Origin: Takakia lepidozioides
Taxonomy: Eukaryota; Streptophyta; Takakiopsida; Takakiales; Takakiaceae
Direction of reading: 5' to 3'
Assembly: GCA_030704615.1 (NCBI GenBank)
Contig: CM060733.1
Location: 21,454,001-21,514,000 of the forward strand
DNA length: 60,000 nt
Shown here: positions 19,561 to 31,469 of the stretch, one piece after another
How the letters are laid out: every line of letters begins with the position of its first letter
How positions within the stretch are numbered: position 1 is the stretch's first letter
Made by a program: the position numbers and the translations under genes
The notes under the pieces: model-generated
What the model was told of the DNA's origin: nothing
Seen by the model: only the letters and a program-made list of their open reading frames with translations
Database searches by the model: none

Positions 19561-22500
19561 TGTCTATATACTTTTGTGGGATGATGATTCATCTTAGGAT
19601 GGAATTCTAACTATCAGATTTTCGACCATGTTGCATCCAACTTGATTTCAAAGTCTGACAATCAGTTGCCCAACTTCCTCCTCAATTTACCAGCAAAATT
19701 TACAGTAAGCGCAAATCTGGCAACTGGTCAGATTACAGATATTTTAATAATCCAACATGAAGGTATCTTCAGCAAATCAATTGGGTTGCTACTATCTCCC
19801 TGCAATTGTACCCAGATGCAGCCTCCCTATAATGTCTATATACAACCTCTTTATTTCTCTTTAGACAAATTTATCCTGGTGAGGACTGACTTCTTTGTCT
19901 TATGGGATGCAGGGAGAGAGAAGGAGAGTAGTGCTCATGAATGTGGTCACATAATACTGAAGAACAACGGCTTGGAAGTAGGGTGCGGAGACAGAAGGCT
20001 AAGGCTGCCTCTCTCACGCTTCAAAAACGAGGAGGACATTGTATAGCTCTCCTGGTTCTAAGTAAGTACAATTCGGCTTGGTGGACGGCCCATTGTAGCC
20101 CATGATGGCTTTACAACCCACCTTGATGAGGACGAAGAATCAGTTTTTTCGGGGTAAAGAGCGGGACTCCCCTTCCTTTTGGGGAGAGCTCTAACGAACC
20201 ATACACATTGACATTCCAAGTATACTTCTGAATCAAGTCGGGTAGCATATCTATGAAGTGATCAACTTCATAATGGAGATCAACTGTGCCATCCCTTTCC
20301 TCAAGAGCTACAAAGGAGCCACCCACATTTTGGCTTGGGACACTGCCAAACTGTGTCCTGCACTGACTCCCTCATGCATTTATTGTCACACGCTAGAGAT
20401 TTTCTCCAGGATGCCACCACATCGCCCTGCACTCATCTCTTCGCTCTTGTAAAGATCAACCACTTTTGGAGATGGTGGTGCACAATGTAGTATTAGTCAA
20501 TCAACTACACAATTTAACAATCCTGTAGCAAATTCTTTCTTGTGATCAGTATAGGGAGGCAACAATGAGGGTGATAAAGCTTCTAGCTGTCTTTGTTGGG
20601 TCAGGGCAAGGAAGTAGAGGAGCTGCGAGATATTCTAGACCACTAGGAGAGATGTCTGCAACATCACAGCGCTTTTACCCATCACTAACTACAATCACAT
20701 CCTCCTAGGGCTGGTACCCTCTATCTATCAACAAGTGGAATACCAGGAAAGCTGGATTTCATTCTTGTCAAAGGATTTTGAAAGTTGGACATAAAAAAGA
20801 GTGTTGGGCAATTATTTGGATTTTTTCATAACTGGGTTACTTCAAATTTTAGAAAACTATTAACCTGTGGTTGCGGTTATAATTTTTTATGGCTAGATAT
20901 AACCTGCCATCTGTCTATCTGGAAGGACGGTGGATACCTGCTGGAGATTGCACCTCTGTGTGTTCTGGACTTTTATGTACATGAGTCATGTCAAAGGTTA
21001 CTCTCATCGCCCCCCCCTACTCTTCTTAAGACAAGTTGCAAAGAACTGCAGGCTTCTATGTCAAGTATCGACAAACCAGAGGCTGTGCTGCGCTTCTGTA
21101 CACTTGCGCATAATTCAGGGATCAGATGTGGTACTTGTGCTTGAGATGCAAAATCGGATTTCTAACAAAGGTTGCACATGCATTAAAGGATCGAACGCAT
21201 AATTTTACTTCCGATAGACTCCATGTTACTTGCATGCAACCATGATTCTAACAAAGCTCCCAGCATGAAGAGCCCTCACAGGCGTGGTACTTGTAACTGG
21301 GTCAGGATGGGGCTGGGGTACCAGCTTTTTGAAGCAATGCTGGGGCATGCGAAGAAGAGAAGAGTGCGTGTCAGCTTGGGTACATCTGCCAACTCTACAT
21401 ACCACTGACAGCGATCCACTCTGCTAGGGACCAACCATGTAAATCTGCATGTGTGTGACTACCTTTCTTTCCAGGGAGACGGGGAGAAACAGAGAGAGTG
21501 TTCAAGGTCTAGTGCTGACATAGGGTAACAACATGGGAGCAGAGGTAGGAAATTTCGGTCATAACGGAGACATAGGTGAAGTCACACAAAGATGTCCACT
21601 ATGGAGGGGCAAGTGCAAGCAGGGCTGATAGACATGCCAAGTAGGGATGGCAACCTAGCAACTTAAAAGGTTAACCTCTAACATGTACCTCTCCTGATCA
21701 TTGGTGTAGCTACGGTAGGCCCTCCGGCAACCTGCTTTCTTTCTTGGCAAGTTTGAGAACCAGGTTCATCCTTACCTCCCTTCTGCCACAGTTCTGTCAG
21801 TTCTTGTTCGTCCCATGCATTATTTGTCTTCTATGGTATGTGAAAGCGTCAGGACAGGGGGTTTCTTTCAATGTCCTGCACATAGATCACAACCAAAGTG
21901 CATCCCGGTAAGGCAGTGACTCAAGGAAAGACCTATTGAGCACAGTGGTATCCAATATTTCTGTTGCCTACTGTGATTTTTAGCATAGGCAGACAACCAC
22001 GTTCCCTTTCAGAAGGTACACAATGTGGGTCATGGCTCTCTCTGCAGGCAAACAAAATTGTGGTTTTTGACAATTATTGCACCGAAGAGCTAGAAACAGA
22101 CAAGAAAAAGGCTTTAAATTGCACCGATAAAGACAGCCACTTGACAGGAGCTCTTCTGAACTGCACCTCCAGAAAGGACAAGGGCAAAGGGCAGCCCAAG
22201 CAGGAGATCCTGACGCCTTTCCCTTCCTTGACACTAATGTTAAAAGTATCGATTCAAAGCTGTTCAAAAACCTGTGGGTGCTTTGGCTCCTCCATGTTAT
22301 CATGGAGGAATAAGACATCAGTGGGGACAACCAGGAGAAAGCAAAGCGCAGTCAGCCGCATCAATTTTCACAAATCATTTTGGAACAGCCACCATCTCAT
22401 TTCTTACACCATCCTCCTCAAGCCACATTGGAATTACTCACTGTACATCGTCTTGAGTTGCAAGAACAGGCAAGGCCCAGAATGCGACGTAGCGACAATC

Positions 22501-22915
22501 AGGCAAGTGACTCGAGGAAGTTGCATGAACATACAGACCTCCATCCCTGCAATAATCTGTATCGGCATTACAATGGCACATACCCCACCATTAACGATCA
22601 AACTGAGCATGCCAAGGTGCAGAGCTTATGTAGTCCCTCCAAAGCAAGAAAGATGAATGTGCTGCAGGTAGGACACTCCCTAGTCTATGGTACAAATTGC
22701 AGTCTGCTAAAGCCACAAGTTCTAAATATGATACAGCTTTCAACATTGTCTCAAGCCTCTCAGAATGGGTGACCAGATGTGCAGTGGCAAGTCTTGGTTA
22801 TACTTTGCTCAAAACTATAACGACAAGGATATGTAGAGGTGTTTGATTGAAGTTTCTTCTTGGGCATCAACCCCTTTTCTCTCCAAAAGAAGAGAGAGAG
22901 GGACAACCAGACAGA
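19561..22915. other. no gene recognised
   Basis: Several frames of 70-230 codons exist, for example the plus-strand frame at 21964-22656, but they show no domain, no biased composition and no convincing exon chain. The part next to 22917 may be intron or 3' region of the S6-like exon. I searched by eye for the second half of S6 and did not find it. Confidence 0.4.
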
Positions 22916-22916
22916 C

Positions 22917-23099
22917 CTCAAAAAAGTGACCATTGCGCTTCTTGATTCCGTATGCAAGATTAACTCTGCCAAAAGACTTCACATTGGTGGTGACACCGTT
23001 CTTGGAGTACCCGCGCTGCCCTATCCGTGCCAGGAACTCCACCAAACCACGTCTGTCCACTGCCAGCTTCACCATCACAGTAAAATTGTACAGCGGTAT
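22917..23099 (-). pseudogene. bacterial-type ribosomal protein S6 (organellar), first exon
   Basis: The minus strand encodes IPLYNFTVMVKLAVDRRG ... ARIGQRGYSKNGV ... VKSFGRVNLAYGIKKRNG, which matches the first two thirds of the bS6 family proteins that plants send to mitochondria or plastids. bS6 binds S18 and 16S rRNA in the small subunit. The frame ends at FFE followed by GTCTGT, a plausible splice donor at the same place where related proteins continue with GQL. The expected start ATG reads ATA at 23097-23099, and the next Met is eight residues in. I did not find a second exon. It could be a relic, or translation could start from an upstream exon that adds a targeting peptide. Confidence 0.65.
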
Positions 23100-23278
23100 G
23101 GTGCCCAAACACACGCAGCAGCTACTGGAGTGATCCCCTCACAGTGTATGTTCCCTCTTGTTCCGCCCAAACTGGGCATGGGGTCTATGGCCACAAAACA
23201 ACATCTTTTGAGTATGTTTTCTCTCTCCCTTGGGGCATGTCCGCACTATGAGAGAGAGACAAACCTGGGACATGCCAA

Positions 23279-24930
23279 TCACAGCTTTAGTTCAAAGAGG
23301 GCCTGCTCAACAAGTGCCTGAATCTTGCTGGAAGCGGCCTGCCGGCCTGCTGGGCAGGCCATAGCTGCCTTTCGCAAATGTTTCAATGCAGTTGCAGGAT
23401 CTCCTCCCTCCAGTGCAGATACCCCTGCCCGATATGCCTCATCAGCTGCCACCATATCTCCCACTGCCAACACCTTCATCACCACATAGCTGTAAATACA
23501 CACCAGCATATTGAGAGAAAGGGGGGAAATGAGCAAAGGGGGAAAACTGTGCTTGGATAAACACTTTCACTGTTGATTTACATACAGGCCTCCAGAAAGA
23601 CTGACCTTCATGGGCAGAGTCTGCGTCAGTTCCCCGCTGGCCAATTTCTGCCCTGGTTGCTGCTGTTGCTGGGAAGTGGTCGCTAAGGGGGTCGAAGCCC
23701 CATTGCGGCTACTCCTAGCCTCCTGCATCTCTAGCTGTTGTGATGCGGCAGTTATGAGACGCTGTATCTTTTCCAATGCCATCGGCCTATCTCGTGGACA
23801 CCTACAATTTCCAGTGTTTCCAATTCAAGAGACAATCTCACCAATAGCACAAGCATCCAATTCCCAAAAGCAAGAAACACGACTAGACATTTGAATGGGG
23901 CAAAAATCTACCTTCCCCAATCAAGAGAATGATGGCAGAAAATTCTAATATGCGGGAGGAGTCAGAATTCACTGCAGTGGAATCTCTGCTCTAAAAGGGA
24001 GATGTGGGGAAATTGGATCTGTGACGACAAATGCATCCCTCCTCAATCAGCGAAACCACTGGAGTAGCTGAAACCAAGTTGCCACAGGAAAGTCTAGCCA
24101 GGTGACATGAATATGTAACCATAATCAAATTCTGATTAGGACGTAGAAACTTGCTTAGTCATCAGATGAAAACCGGACTGACTTGGAAGCAGAAAAGCGG
24201 CAATCCATGCCATGCATCTTGCCAGCATACTGACCTGATCGAGGCAAGAAGCAAGTGCCGTAAGGCTTTTCCTGCATCACCCACGGCCAGTGCCGCACTC
24301 CCAGCTCTGTACGATAGATCGGCAGCCCGCGCATCAACTCTCTCCACACTGCCATCTAGACCTTTGGACTGATCCACCGCAGAGTTCTCAGGATCGTCAA
24401 TTCCATTAGAATTCACGTTGGATACGTTCGGAGCAGAAGATTTGACTTCTTGAGGAGGATCAGAATTCCCCCACCACTCTCGTAGGGTTTCTGACGGGGT
24501 CTTATGCATGGCATGAAGGTCCCCATTGCCAGCACCCAATCCACTCAACATCTCGGTCTGGAGATTCCTTGTTGAAACATTTACATTGTGCTCAACATGT
24601 GAAGAGGAAGTTGAAAGCTTCCCGGAAGACGTGTTTGTTGCTTCACCAGACTGGAGAGAATGGGGAGGAGAAGATACAGCAAGAGGAGCCGAAACAATTG
24701 CAGAGAGATGGCGAGATGCACAAGCATACTCCACATTGGCAATGGCACGATCAACCTGGCGAAGAAGTGCATCTGGGTCAGGCAATCGCGAGGACGGAGA
24801 CAAGGGAGGGGTCCGGGAGCCCGACCAGCCCTGCAGCCCCATCGCCTCTCTCTTCCGCCTTCTCAGAGGAAGGAGACACATCAACCTCACTCATCCATTT
24901 CATCCCACATTCATCCAAGGGGAGAATGAG
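23279..24930 (-). CDS. plant protein with two TPR-like repeats, three exons
   Basis: Exons by splice sites on the minus strand: about 24890-24235 (donor CAG/GTCAGT), 23801-23606 (donor AAG/GTCAGT) and about 23480-23279, ending in a stop. The first joint fits in phase (2+1); the third exon's acceptor is less certain. The N-terminus has LPDPDALLRQVDRAIANVE, probably helical. A Ser/Asn-rich middle follows, then two related repeats of about 55 residues: LSYRAGSAALAVGDAGKALR and EAYRAGVSALEGGDPATALK, each continuing with a Cys-Pro and a KIQ helix. This is the pattern of a TPR-like helical hairpin that binds proteins. The start is uncertain: an upstream ATG near 24885 opens an acidic frame that would need a one-base shift to reach LPDPD. 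I do not recognise the gene by name. Confidence 0.6.
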
Positions 24931-25011
24931 GAATGCATCCATCCACAGTCCTAGTCGGATGAATAGGGTAGCCTGTGCCGTTGGCCCAAGTGTCCAATGT
25001 CATCTAAGTCC

Positions 25012-25322
25012 AAGTGCATCAATATATGAAGCAAGCCATATCTAATCATTTTTTTTTCCACAGAGTATAACCAGATTTGAACCAGAGACCTTTGCCTTGA
25101 TATCTCTCCTGCCGAGGCTCCAAGCATTGTCCCAGGAATGCCCACTTTGCTATTTTTCTTATTTTTCGTGAATTTCCAGCGACCCAAAGTATTTGAAATT
25201 CCACATCTCCCACACCGCGGGTCCAAAACTCATGAGACCAAGCCCGTGCACCCCTCCTCGTCGAGGGCTTTCCAACGGTACCAAGCACCAAGGGTGGCCC
25301 CGCGGTTTGGGACATCTCAACG
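25012..25322. repeat. 300-bp direct repeat, copy 1
   Basis: The segment from AGTGCATCAATATATGAAGC through TCCAACGGTACCAAGCACC recurs at 25906-26211 in the same orientation with scattered substitutions and small gaps. It contains no gene I can recognise. Confidence 0.85.
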
Positions 25323-25439
25323 TGACAAAACACAACAAAACAAAACAAAACAAAACAAACGTTTCGCTTCATATATTGATTGGGGTAGCCTGTGCCGTTG
25401 GCCCAAGTGTCCAGTGCCAAGGGTCCACTCTCATCTAAG

Positions 25440-25850
25440 CCCAAGTGTAAGATCTTCTATGTATCCCAGTGCGTCCTCTATGTCGAGGACCAAGTGCGAC
25501 CTCTAGGGTGGCATGTGCCTTCGGCCCATCTGTGTGAAGAATTGAAATCTAAGACCAAGTACAATTTCATATGTATCCCAATGTGTCTCCTATGTTGAGG
25601 CCCAAGTGCGACCTCGAGTGCAGCCTACACCTTTGGCTTATGTGTGAAGAATCGAAATCTAAGACCAAGTGCAATTTTCTATGTAGGCAAATGCGTCTCC
25701 TATGTCGAGGCCCATTTTTAAACCCAAGTGCAATCTTCTATTCATGCATCCAAGTGCATCTCTCTATAGAGGCCCAAGTGTCCAGTGTCATCTAAGCCCA
25801 AGTGCAATCTCCTATGTATCCAAGTTCGTCTCCCATGTCAAGCCCAATTT
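25440..25850. repeat. diverged tandem repeats with CCCAAGTGC core
   Basis: Units of about 60-120 bases carry CCCAAGTGCAATCT, CTATGTATCCAA and GTCGAGGCCCAAGTG in a recurring order. The array lies between the two copies of the 300-bp direct repeat and shares the CCAAGTGCATC phrase with their edges. Confidence 0.75.
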
Positions 25851-25905
25851 AGTTTTTTTCATGAATTTATTGAGTAGTAATATATCCAATCATTATTGAT
25901 ATATG

Positions 25906-26211
25906 TCCAAGTGCATCAATATATGAAGCAAGCCATATCTAATCATTTCTTTTCCACAGAGCCTACGAGCAGATTTGAATCGGAGACATTTCCCTTGATA
26001 TCTCTCATGTCGAGGCTCCAACCATTGTCCCAGGAATGCCCACTTTGCTATTTTTCTTGAATTTCCAGCAACCAAAAGTACTTGAAATTCCACATCTCCC
26101 ACACCGCAGGTCCAAAAATCATGAGACCAAGCCCATGCACCCCTCCTCGTCAAGGGCTTTCCAATGGTACCAAGCACCATGGCTGGGCCTTGCGGTTGGG
26201 GACATCTCAAA
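25906..26211. repeat. 300-bp direct repeat, copy 2
   Basis: Second copy of the segment at 25012-25322. With the CCCAAGTGC array between them, the layout resembles a repeat-bounded element or a local duplication. No coding capacity is evident. Confidence 0.85.
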
Positions 26212-26249
26212 TCTATAAAACAAAACTAAATGCCCGCCAGTTGTTCACC

Positions 26250-27360
26250 AAATATTCTCTAATAGATTTTTAGATCCTTTAAATTTATGCTTAGACGCTT
26301 TCACCTTTGATTTATTGGGCATTTGGTACACGAAGGAATGTCGTATGACCACGGTAAATCAACCTACTTGTTCACACCACTTGTTGACAACGTAGGCGTC
26401 AACAACGTACGTGATGCCACTCACGCAGGTTAGCGGTGCCAACAACATTGGTGGTACAATTTAGTTCATATTGGTAGAACCTAATTTTTGATAAACAAAT
26501 ATATGTACGTATGTACATAAATGTACATGTATGCATGTAATTTGGATAATTCAAATAATGAGACATTGGTTTTTTTTTGGAAAGGGAAACTGGGAGCGAC
26601 ACACAAATCAGGCCCCTTGATAGTGAGAGGAGAAAATAACCTCTTTCACGGTAACCGTACCATGGAGGCTGAGAAATGGGACAATGTCTTTAAGAATGTT
26701 GGATTATAGCAATATAATTTGATGATATTAAATAACAATTGGATCTAATATCATGTGTGGAATGTATAGTCTATAGTTTTCTAGTTTATTCGGAATACTT
26801 AGAATTTTTGTATTATCAGATATGCAATAAAATATTCTGAATTAAAAAATCAGAAAGATGTGACAGATCAAATTGGGAAATCTATTTAATAACAGCCTTA
26901 TTAAATGCAGATAAAATATCACAATTCAATGTTCATTCTTACATGTACCTCCTATTATTATATTGATCATTTATATATACAGAATACATAGTCTCATAAG
27001 TAGAATATTTTCATTGTTGTGCAATAAATTATTTTTAATTAAAAATCACATGGATGTGAGATATCGAATTTTATTTTAAAATAAAAATAAGATTTTATAA
27101 TTTAATATTCATTCTTACATGCACTTGCTAATATTATATAGATCATTTATGTGTATCCCATGATTTCAAGAAGATTATGAGTAACTTCAATGCATAGGAT
27201 GTACAATTTATAGATGATGTATAGATATACGGTAGCCTCTCATTTTTTAATAATTGGGACTTGAATGCACCTATGGGCCCCGCCAATACGGCCCATGGGG
27301 TGAGCTCATGAACCCATCTCCCTTTCACCGGGTCTACATTCTGAATTTTTTCTAAGTCCT
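26250..27360. other. AT-rich stretch without genes
   Basis: This part is clearly richer in A and T than its surroundings, especially 26700-27250. Two similar segments (CATTCTTACATG ... TATTATAT.GATCATTTAT near 26930 and 27110) look like an old duplication. No open frame of note. Confidence 0.6.
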
Positions 27361-27404
27361 AGTTCTTTAACGGTGGTGGACCTTCTAGCGGACTGGCCAA
27401 ACCC

Positions 27405-27625
27405 TCAACAGACTCACTCCAACTTGCGAGCGGACTGACCAGCAGACTGGCGAGTGGCGAGCGGACTGACTGGCGGACTGGCCAGCGGACTGACCAACAG
27501 ACTGGTGAGTGGCGAGCGGACTGGGAGCGGACTGACTCAGTCCGGCCGACTGGCGAGCGGACTCACCAGCAGACTAGCGATTGACGAGCGGACTGACCAA
27601 CAACGGACTCCAACTGGCGAGCGCC
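27405..27625. repeat. GCGGACTGACC-type minisatellite
   Basis: About twenty short units such as GCGGACTGACCAGCAGACTG and GGCGAGCGGACTG follow one another with variable spacing. The array is open in one frame, giving a Ser/Gly/Leu/Thr-rich translation, but nothing suggests a gene. Confidence 0.85.
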
Positions 27626-28123
27626 TAACTCCAACCTTCAGACCCTCCTCAAATTATATAATTAACACACCATTAACGCCACAATGTCACCTACCAGTCT
27701 TTGAACAACATACCTCACGTTCATCACAAAATTGCTTTTTACCATCACACTAACCGCTACTTTCTGCAAAACCTTGAAATGACTAGGGCTTCGTGTTGCT
27801 CCGCACTACTAGCGACGATTTCTGAGAAGGACGTCCGGACGGATGGGCCATACTCGAGCATCATGAGAGAGAGTACGGATCATGCAGCGTGCCAAAATGT
27901 CGGTCACGCAGTTCTGATTTGGGGGGAGGGGAGTTGGAGGGGTTTTCCATGGGTCGTCTCAACAAGTAGATTTGGACTATGATAAATCACTATTTTTTTA
28001 TTATCCGTTGTGAGCATGCATTGGGACAAAATGTAGACTTTTTGAAGAGGAGATCAAGGAGGATGGTCTTTATAAAATATGGTGGCCCTTACATGGAACG
28101 TTTAGATGTGTCTAATTTAAGCT

Positions 28124-28863
28124 CTACCAAGCTATGCTTTTGTTCCAGTTGTCGTCGTTCGACTCTGTCTCATCTTGTGCTTTGGCGAGCAGTTTGACCC
28201 CTTTTAATTGGAGTGAAAGCCCATGTTTCTTGTGACAGAAATTCATCCAATATCGGATGTTACACTTGACTGCAATGAGATCCCCTGAACGTACGGATTC
28301 TCCATCCATATTTTGGCCATTTTCGTTAAGGACTTCTATTGTATTGTACATCTCGTCGTTGTTTGTTTTTTGATGTTTGTTGTTACCGGACGTTGAGCCA
28401 GAGTTATTTGCGTTATTTTTTAGGAGCTTTTTCGTGAAGCTCATGTTGTTTCCACCCAAACACCTCATGTCCTCCCCTCTCCTCCAATTATCGAACCATT
28501 CTGTTATTGTATTTGCGTAGTCGAACATGAGATGGCTGTCTTCTATCAATATTGTGAATTTTGCGTCTTTTAGTTCTTCGGCGAAAGTCACGAATATGTA
28601 ATTCCCGGTTTTGCCAAGGTAGGGGAATTTTGCAATACCTACGAAGATTGCTATTTCTTCACGGTCCGAAGGGACGTTCCACAAGGCGCTGTGGAAGTTT
28701 GTACTGTAGGGCAGGCGCTTCCATGTGTTCCCACCTTTAGGGCATGATGGTCATTGGACTTGAAACTGTCGTATATCACGTTTGTCATGTCTTGGTGGGT
28801 TATTTCCTGGATTTGTTGGTCTGTTACAGTGTCTATTGTGTCGGCTATTTCCGACATTGACAT
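28124..28863 (-). pseudogene. intronless gene of unknown family, possibly virus-derived
   Basis: A minus-strand reading frame starts at ATG 28863 and runs to a stop at 28124, with one frameshift near 28735 (the two frames together are about 250 codons). The middle is aromatic and charged; then comes an Asn/Ser/Lys-rich linker. The C-terminal part has SGDLIAVKCNIRYWMNF, then KKHGLSLQLKGVKLL and an acidic tail. That last pattern reminds me of OB-fold single-strand DNA-binding proteins of large DNA viruses, but I cannot confirm this. No introns are evident, unlike the host genes here. The upstream side carries a GA/G microsatellite. It could also belong to an unrecognised mobile element. Confidence 0.4.
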
Positions 28864-28882
28864 GGTTGTTTGTATATATGGT

Positions 28883-28885
<3 letters not shown>

Positions 28886-28940
<55 letters not shown>

Positions 28941-28945
28941 GGGGG
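28886..28945. repeat. (GA)n followed by poly-G
   Basis: A perfect AG dinucleotide run of about 44 bases is followed directly by a G run of about 15. It lies just upstream of the intronless minus-strand gene. Confidence 0.95.
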
Positions 28946-29239
28946 CAGGGGCACTAGATGAAAGTATATATCGGTGGGTTTTTTAGGAGAATAAAACCCT
29001 AAGAGTGCGACTTTAAAATTAATCACGCTAATCTCTAGAATTGTGGCTTTCTCTCTCAAACCGAGGTTGATGCTACACCGCTTTGCTGGTAAGTTAGGTG
29101 CAAAGTGCGATGTAACAATATGTTATATTCCTCTACTTCACTTGTACCTGGAAGCATCATTCGATTAGGGACCCTCTCATAATCGGTTATTTTTTTAGCA
29201 GCAACACCTAGTGAAGACGAAAGGCCTAGTCCATTGATG

Positions 29240-31440
29240 TTTTATTTAGGCGTAGCTATGCTGATTTATTGGAATTCCAATAGGAGATGGCCCTTCATTT
29301 CCTGCTCACAATTGTTTTGTTCCTGTCATAAAACCAGAGAACCTCACATCAGAACGTATAGGCTTACAAATACATACAGATCCATCTGCCCTTTTTCAGT
29401 GCTCAAAGACTGGCACAGGCATCTGATTACACATGAGGTTCACTTACCAGACATCACCCATTCACAATCTCCAAAGCCTCCCTGTCACACCCAGTACATA
29501 AACAGAGTACACTTAAGTTCCTTGCTTTGCATCCTCAATGCACCCACATTGGGCATACATGTCCACCAGGGCAGAGTTCAGAACGACATCTGGTACAATT
29601 CCAGCTTTGACAATGTCACCATAGACATCTTTTGACCTTTTCCAGGGCTGCCAGGCTTGCACAAGCATTGTAATCACACAAAAACATGATGTGGTTGGGC
29701 TTCACCCCTTCCCCCATAATTTGATCATAGGTCTCCAAATCCACCATTCCACGTCCATGTTGTGCATACCCTGCAATGCTTGTGAGTGTGCACATGCTTT
29801 CCAGCTTCCAGACCTTTCTTGGCGTGAATCCACATCAGAGTTTGTTGGCACTAGGAAAGGGTTGAGACTGAGCTGCTCAACTACTCCCTGGTCTTACTGG
29901 GTTTACATAGTGTGCCAAGCACAACATCTGGTGCCAAAGCCTCCATCCAGTGCCCTTGTTGTGCATACCCTGCAAACATCAAGTTCCATGACACCACATC
30001 TCATTTAGCCATACAATTCCCTTCATACATGTCCACGAGGGTATTGTTCAGAATGACATGTGGTACAATTGCAGCTCTGACAATGTCGCCATGGACCTCT
30101 GTGCCCTTCTCCAGAGCTGTCAGGCTTGCACACGCATTGCAAACTATCAAAGGTTCACTCAACCAATAACTTGCAGAAATCAACATGAAAATTTAAGGCC
30201 GATTCTCCATAGCATGCCTCCTTTTGCCCCAACACCTTCTGCCTCCTTCCTTACAAGAGATCATGATCGCATGTCCTGCACATGAAAGCAGACATGTATA
30301 AACAGATCAACAACACTAGCTGACAATTAGAGGGTTGGTACTTTGTAGAAATTCAAATCAATGGCATTCAGATTTGTGGGCAAGAGACATGGGCTACGAA
30401 GGATAAGATGGTCGGGGATGCCATTGGGTATAAGTGGTACAGTCAGTTCACAGATTACTTCCACTAGATCTGACACAGAAGGGTCAATGAGGGTACATTG
30501 TTCTGCCTGCCCTCACTGGCATAGCGTATACATCAGTGAAGTTCTCAATATCTGACATGAATGTGCCAAAGTCTGGTTGGAGGGATTCAAAGGTCCCATC
30601 AGAGGGGAAGGTGGAACTGGAAGAAATTACCACAGGCTGTGGTTGTGCCATCAATGTTCACCATTCCAACAATTCCAGCTTTGACGATGCAACCATGGAC
30701 CTCTTTGCCCTTCTCTAGCAAATCTGGTCAGGCTTCACCCCCTCCCACATCATTTGCTCATGATAGGTCTCCAAAACCTGCAATCCCCGCCCCTGTTGTG
30801 CATGTCATGCGATCATCACGTTCCACGACTCCAAATTTCGCTCAGCCATATTGTTGAACACTCCCTGTCCACAAGGGTTATTGTTCAGAATGACATCTGC
30901 CACAATTCCAGCTTTGACAATGCAACCATGGATCTCTTTGCCCTTCTCCAGCAGGCTCGCACGTGCACTGCAAACGCAAACACATGTAATGTGGTCGGGC
31001 TTCACCCCCTCCCACATCATTTGTTCATAGGTCTCCAAAACCTGCAATCCCCGCCCTTGTTGTGCATGTCATGCGATCATCACATTCCACGACACCACAT
31101 TTCGCTCAGCCATATTGTTGAACACTCCCTGTCCACAAATGAATGCTCCCACGTTTGGCATACATGTCCACGAGGTATTGTTACATCTGGTACATTCCCA
31201 GCTTTGACGATGTCACGATGGACCTCTTTGCCCTTTACCAGGTCTCCAGGTTTCCAGGGCTGCCAGGTTTGCACATGCATTGCAAACACAAATGAACGTG
31301 ACCCGGTCAGGCTGCACCCCTTGCTCATATATCTCCAATGCCCTCATCTTGCACACATGCTGGCCATCTCCTGCGATCAGCATGTTCCGTGAGACAACAT
31401 CTTGTTCGGCCATGTTGTCAAACTCTCCCTTCGCAGCTTC
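29240..31440 (-). pseudogene. PPR (PLS-type) pseudogene, several decayed modules
   Basis: The minus strand shows repeated traces of pentatricopeptide modules: EQGVQPDRVTFICVCNAC near 31310, EGVKPDHITCVCVCSARA near 30990 with EIHGCIVKAG and NNMAERNLESWNVMIA after it, and VCNACASLTALEKG near 30130 with EVHGDIVRAAIVPHVILNN. Further traces lie at 29540-29800 and 30640-30860. These phrases are typical of PLS-class PPR proteins that bind organellar RNA. Stops and shifts occur every 60-80 codons and no start is evident. Similar DNA blocks (near 30640, 30870 and 31070) are partly duplicated, so some modules arose by local copying. Confidence 0.8.
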
Positions 31441-31469
31441 GATGCTGCCACTGAAAACACTTCCTTCTT

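Noticed and set aside
21964-22656. 230-codon plus-strand frame as a gene
   Set aside because: No domain, no supporting splice structure, and composition like its surroundings; chance open frame is likely.
22860-23321. Plus-strand frame of 153 codons
   Set aside because: It is the opposite strand of the S6-like exon, which has clear family similarity.
27454-27753. Ser/Gly/Leu-repeat protein
   Set aside because: It is a translation of the GCGGACTGACC minisatellite without start context or conserved end.
30561-31392. Plus-strand frames with repeated 'SCDHHVPR' phrases
   Set aside because: These are the antisense of the decayed PPR modules; the repetition comes from module duplication.
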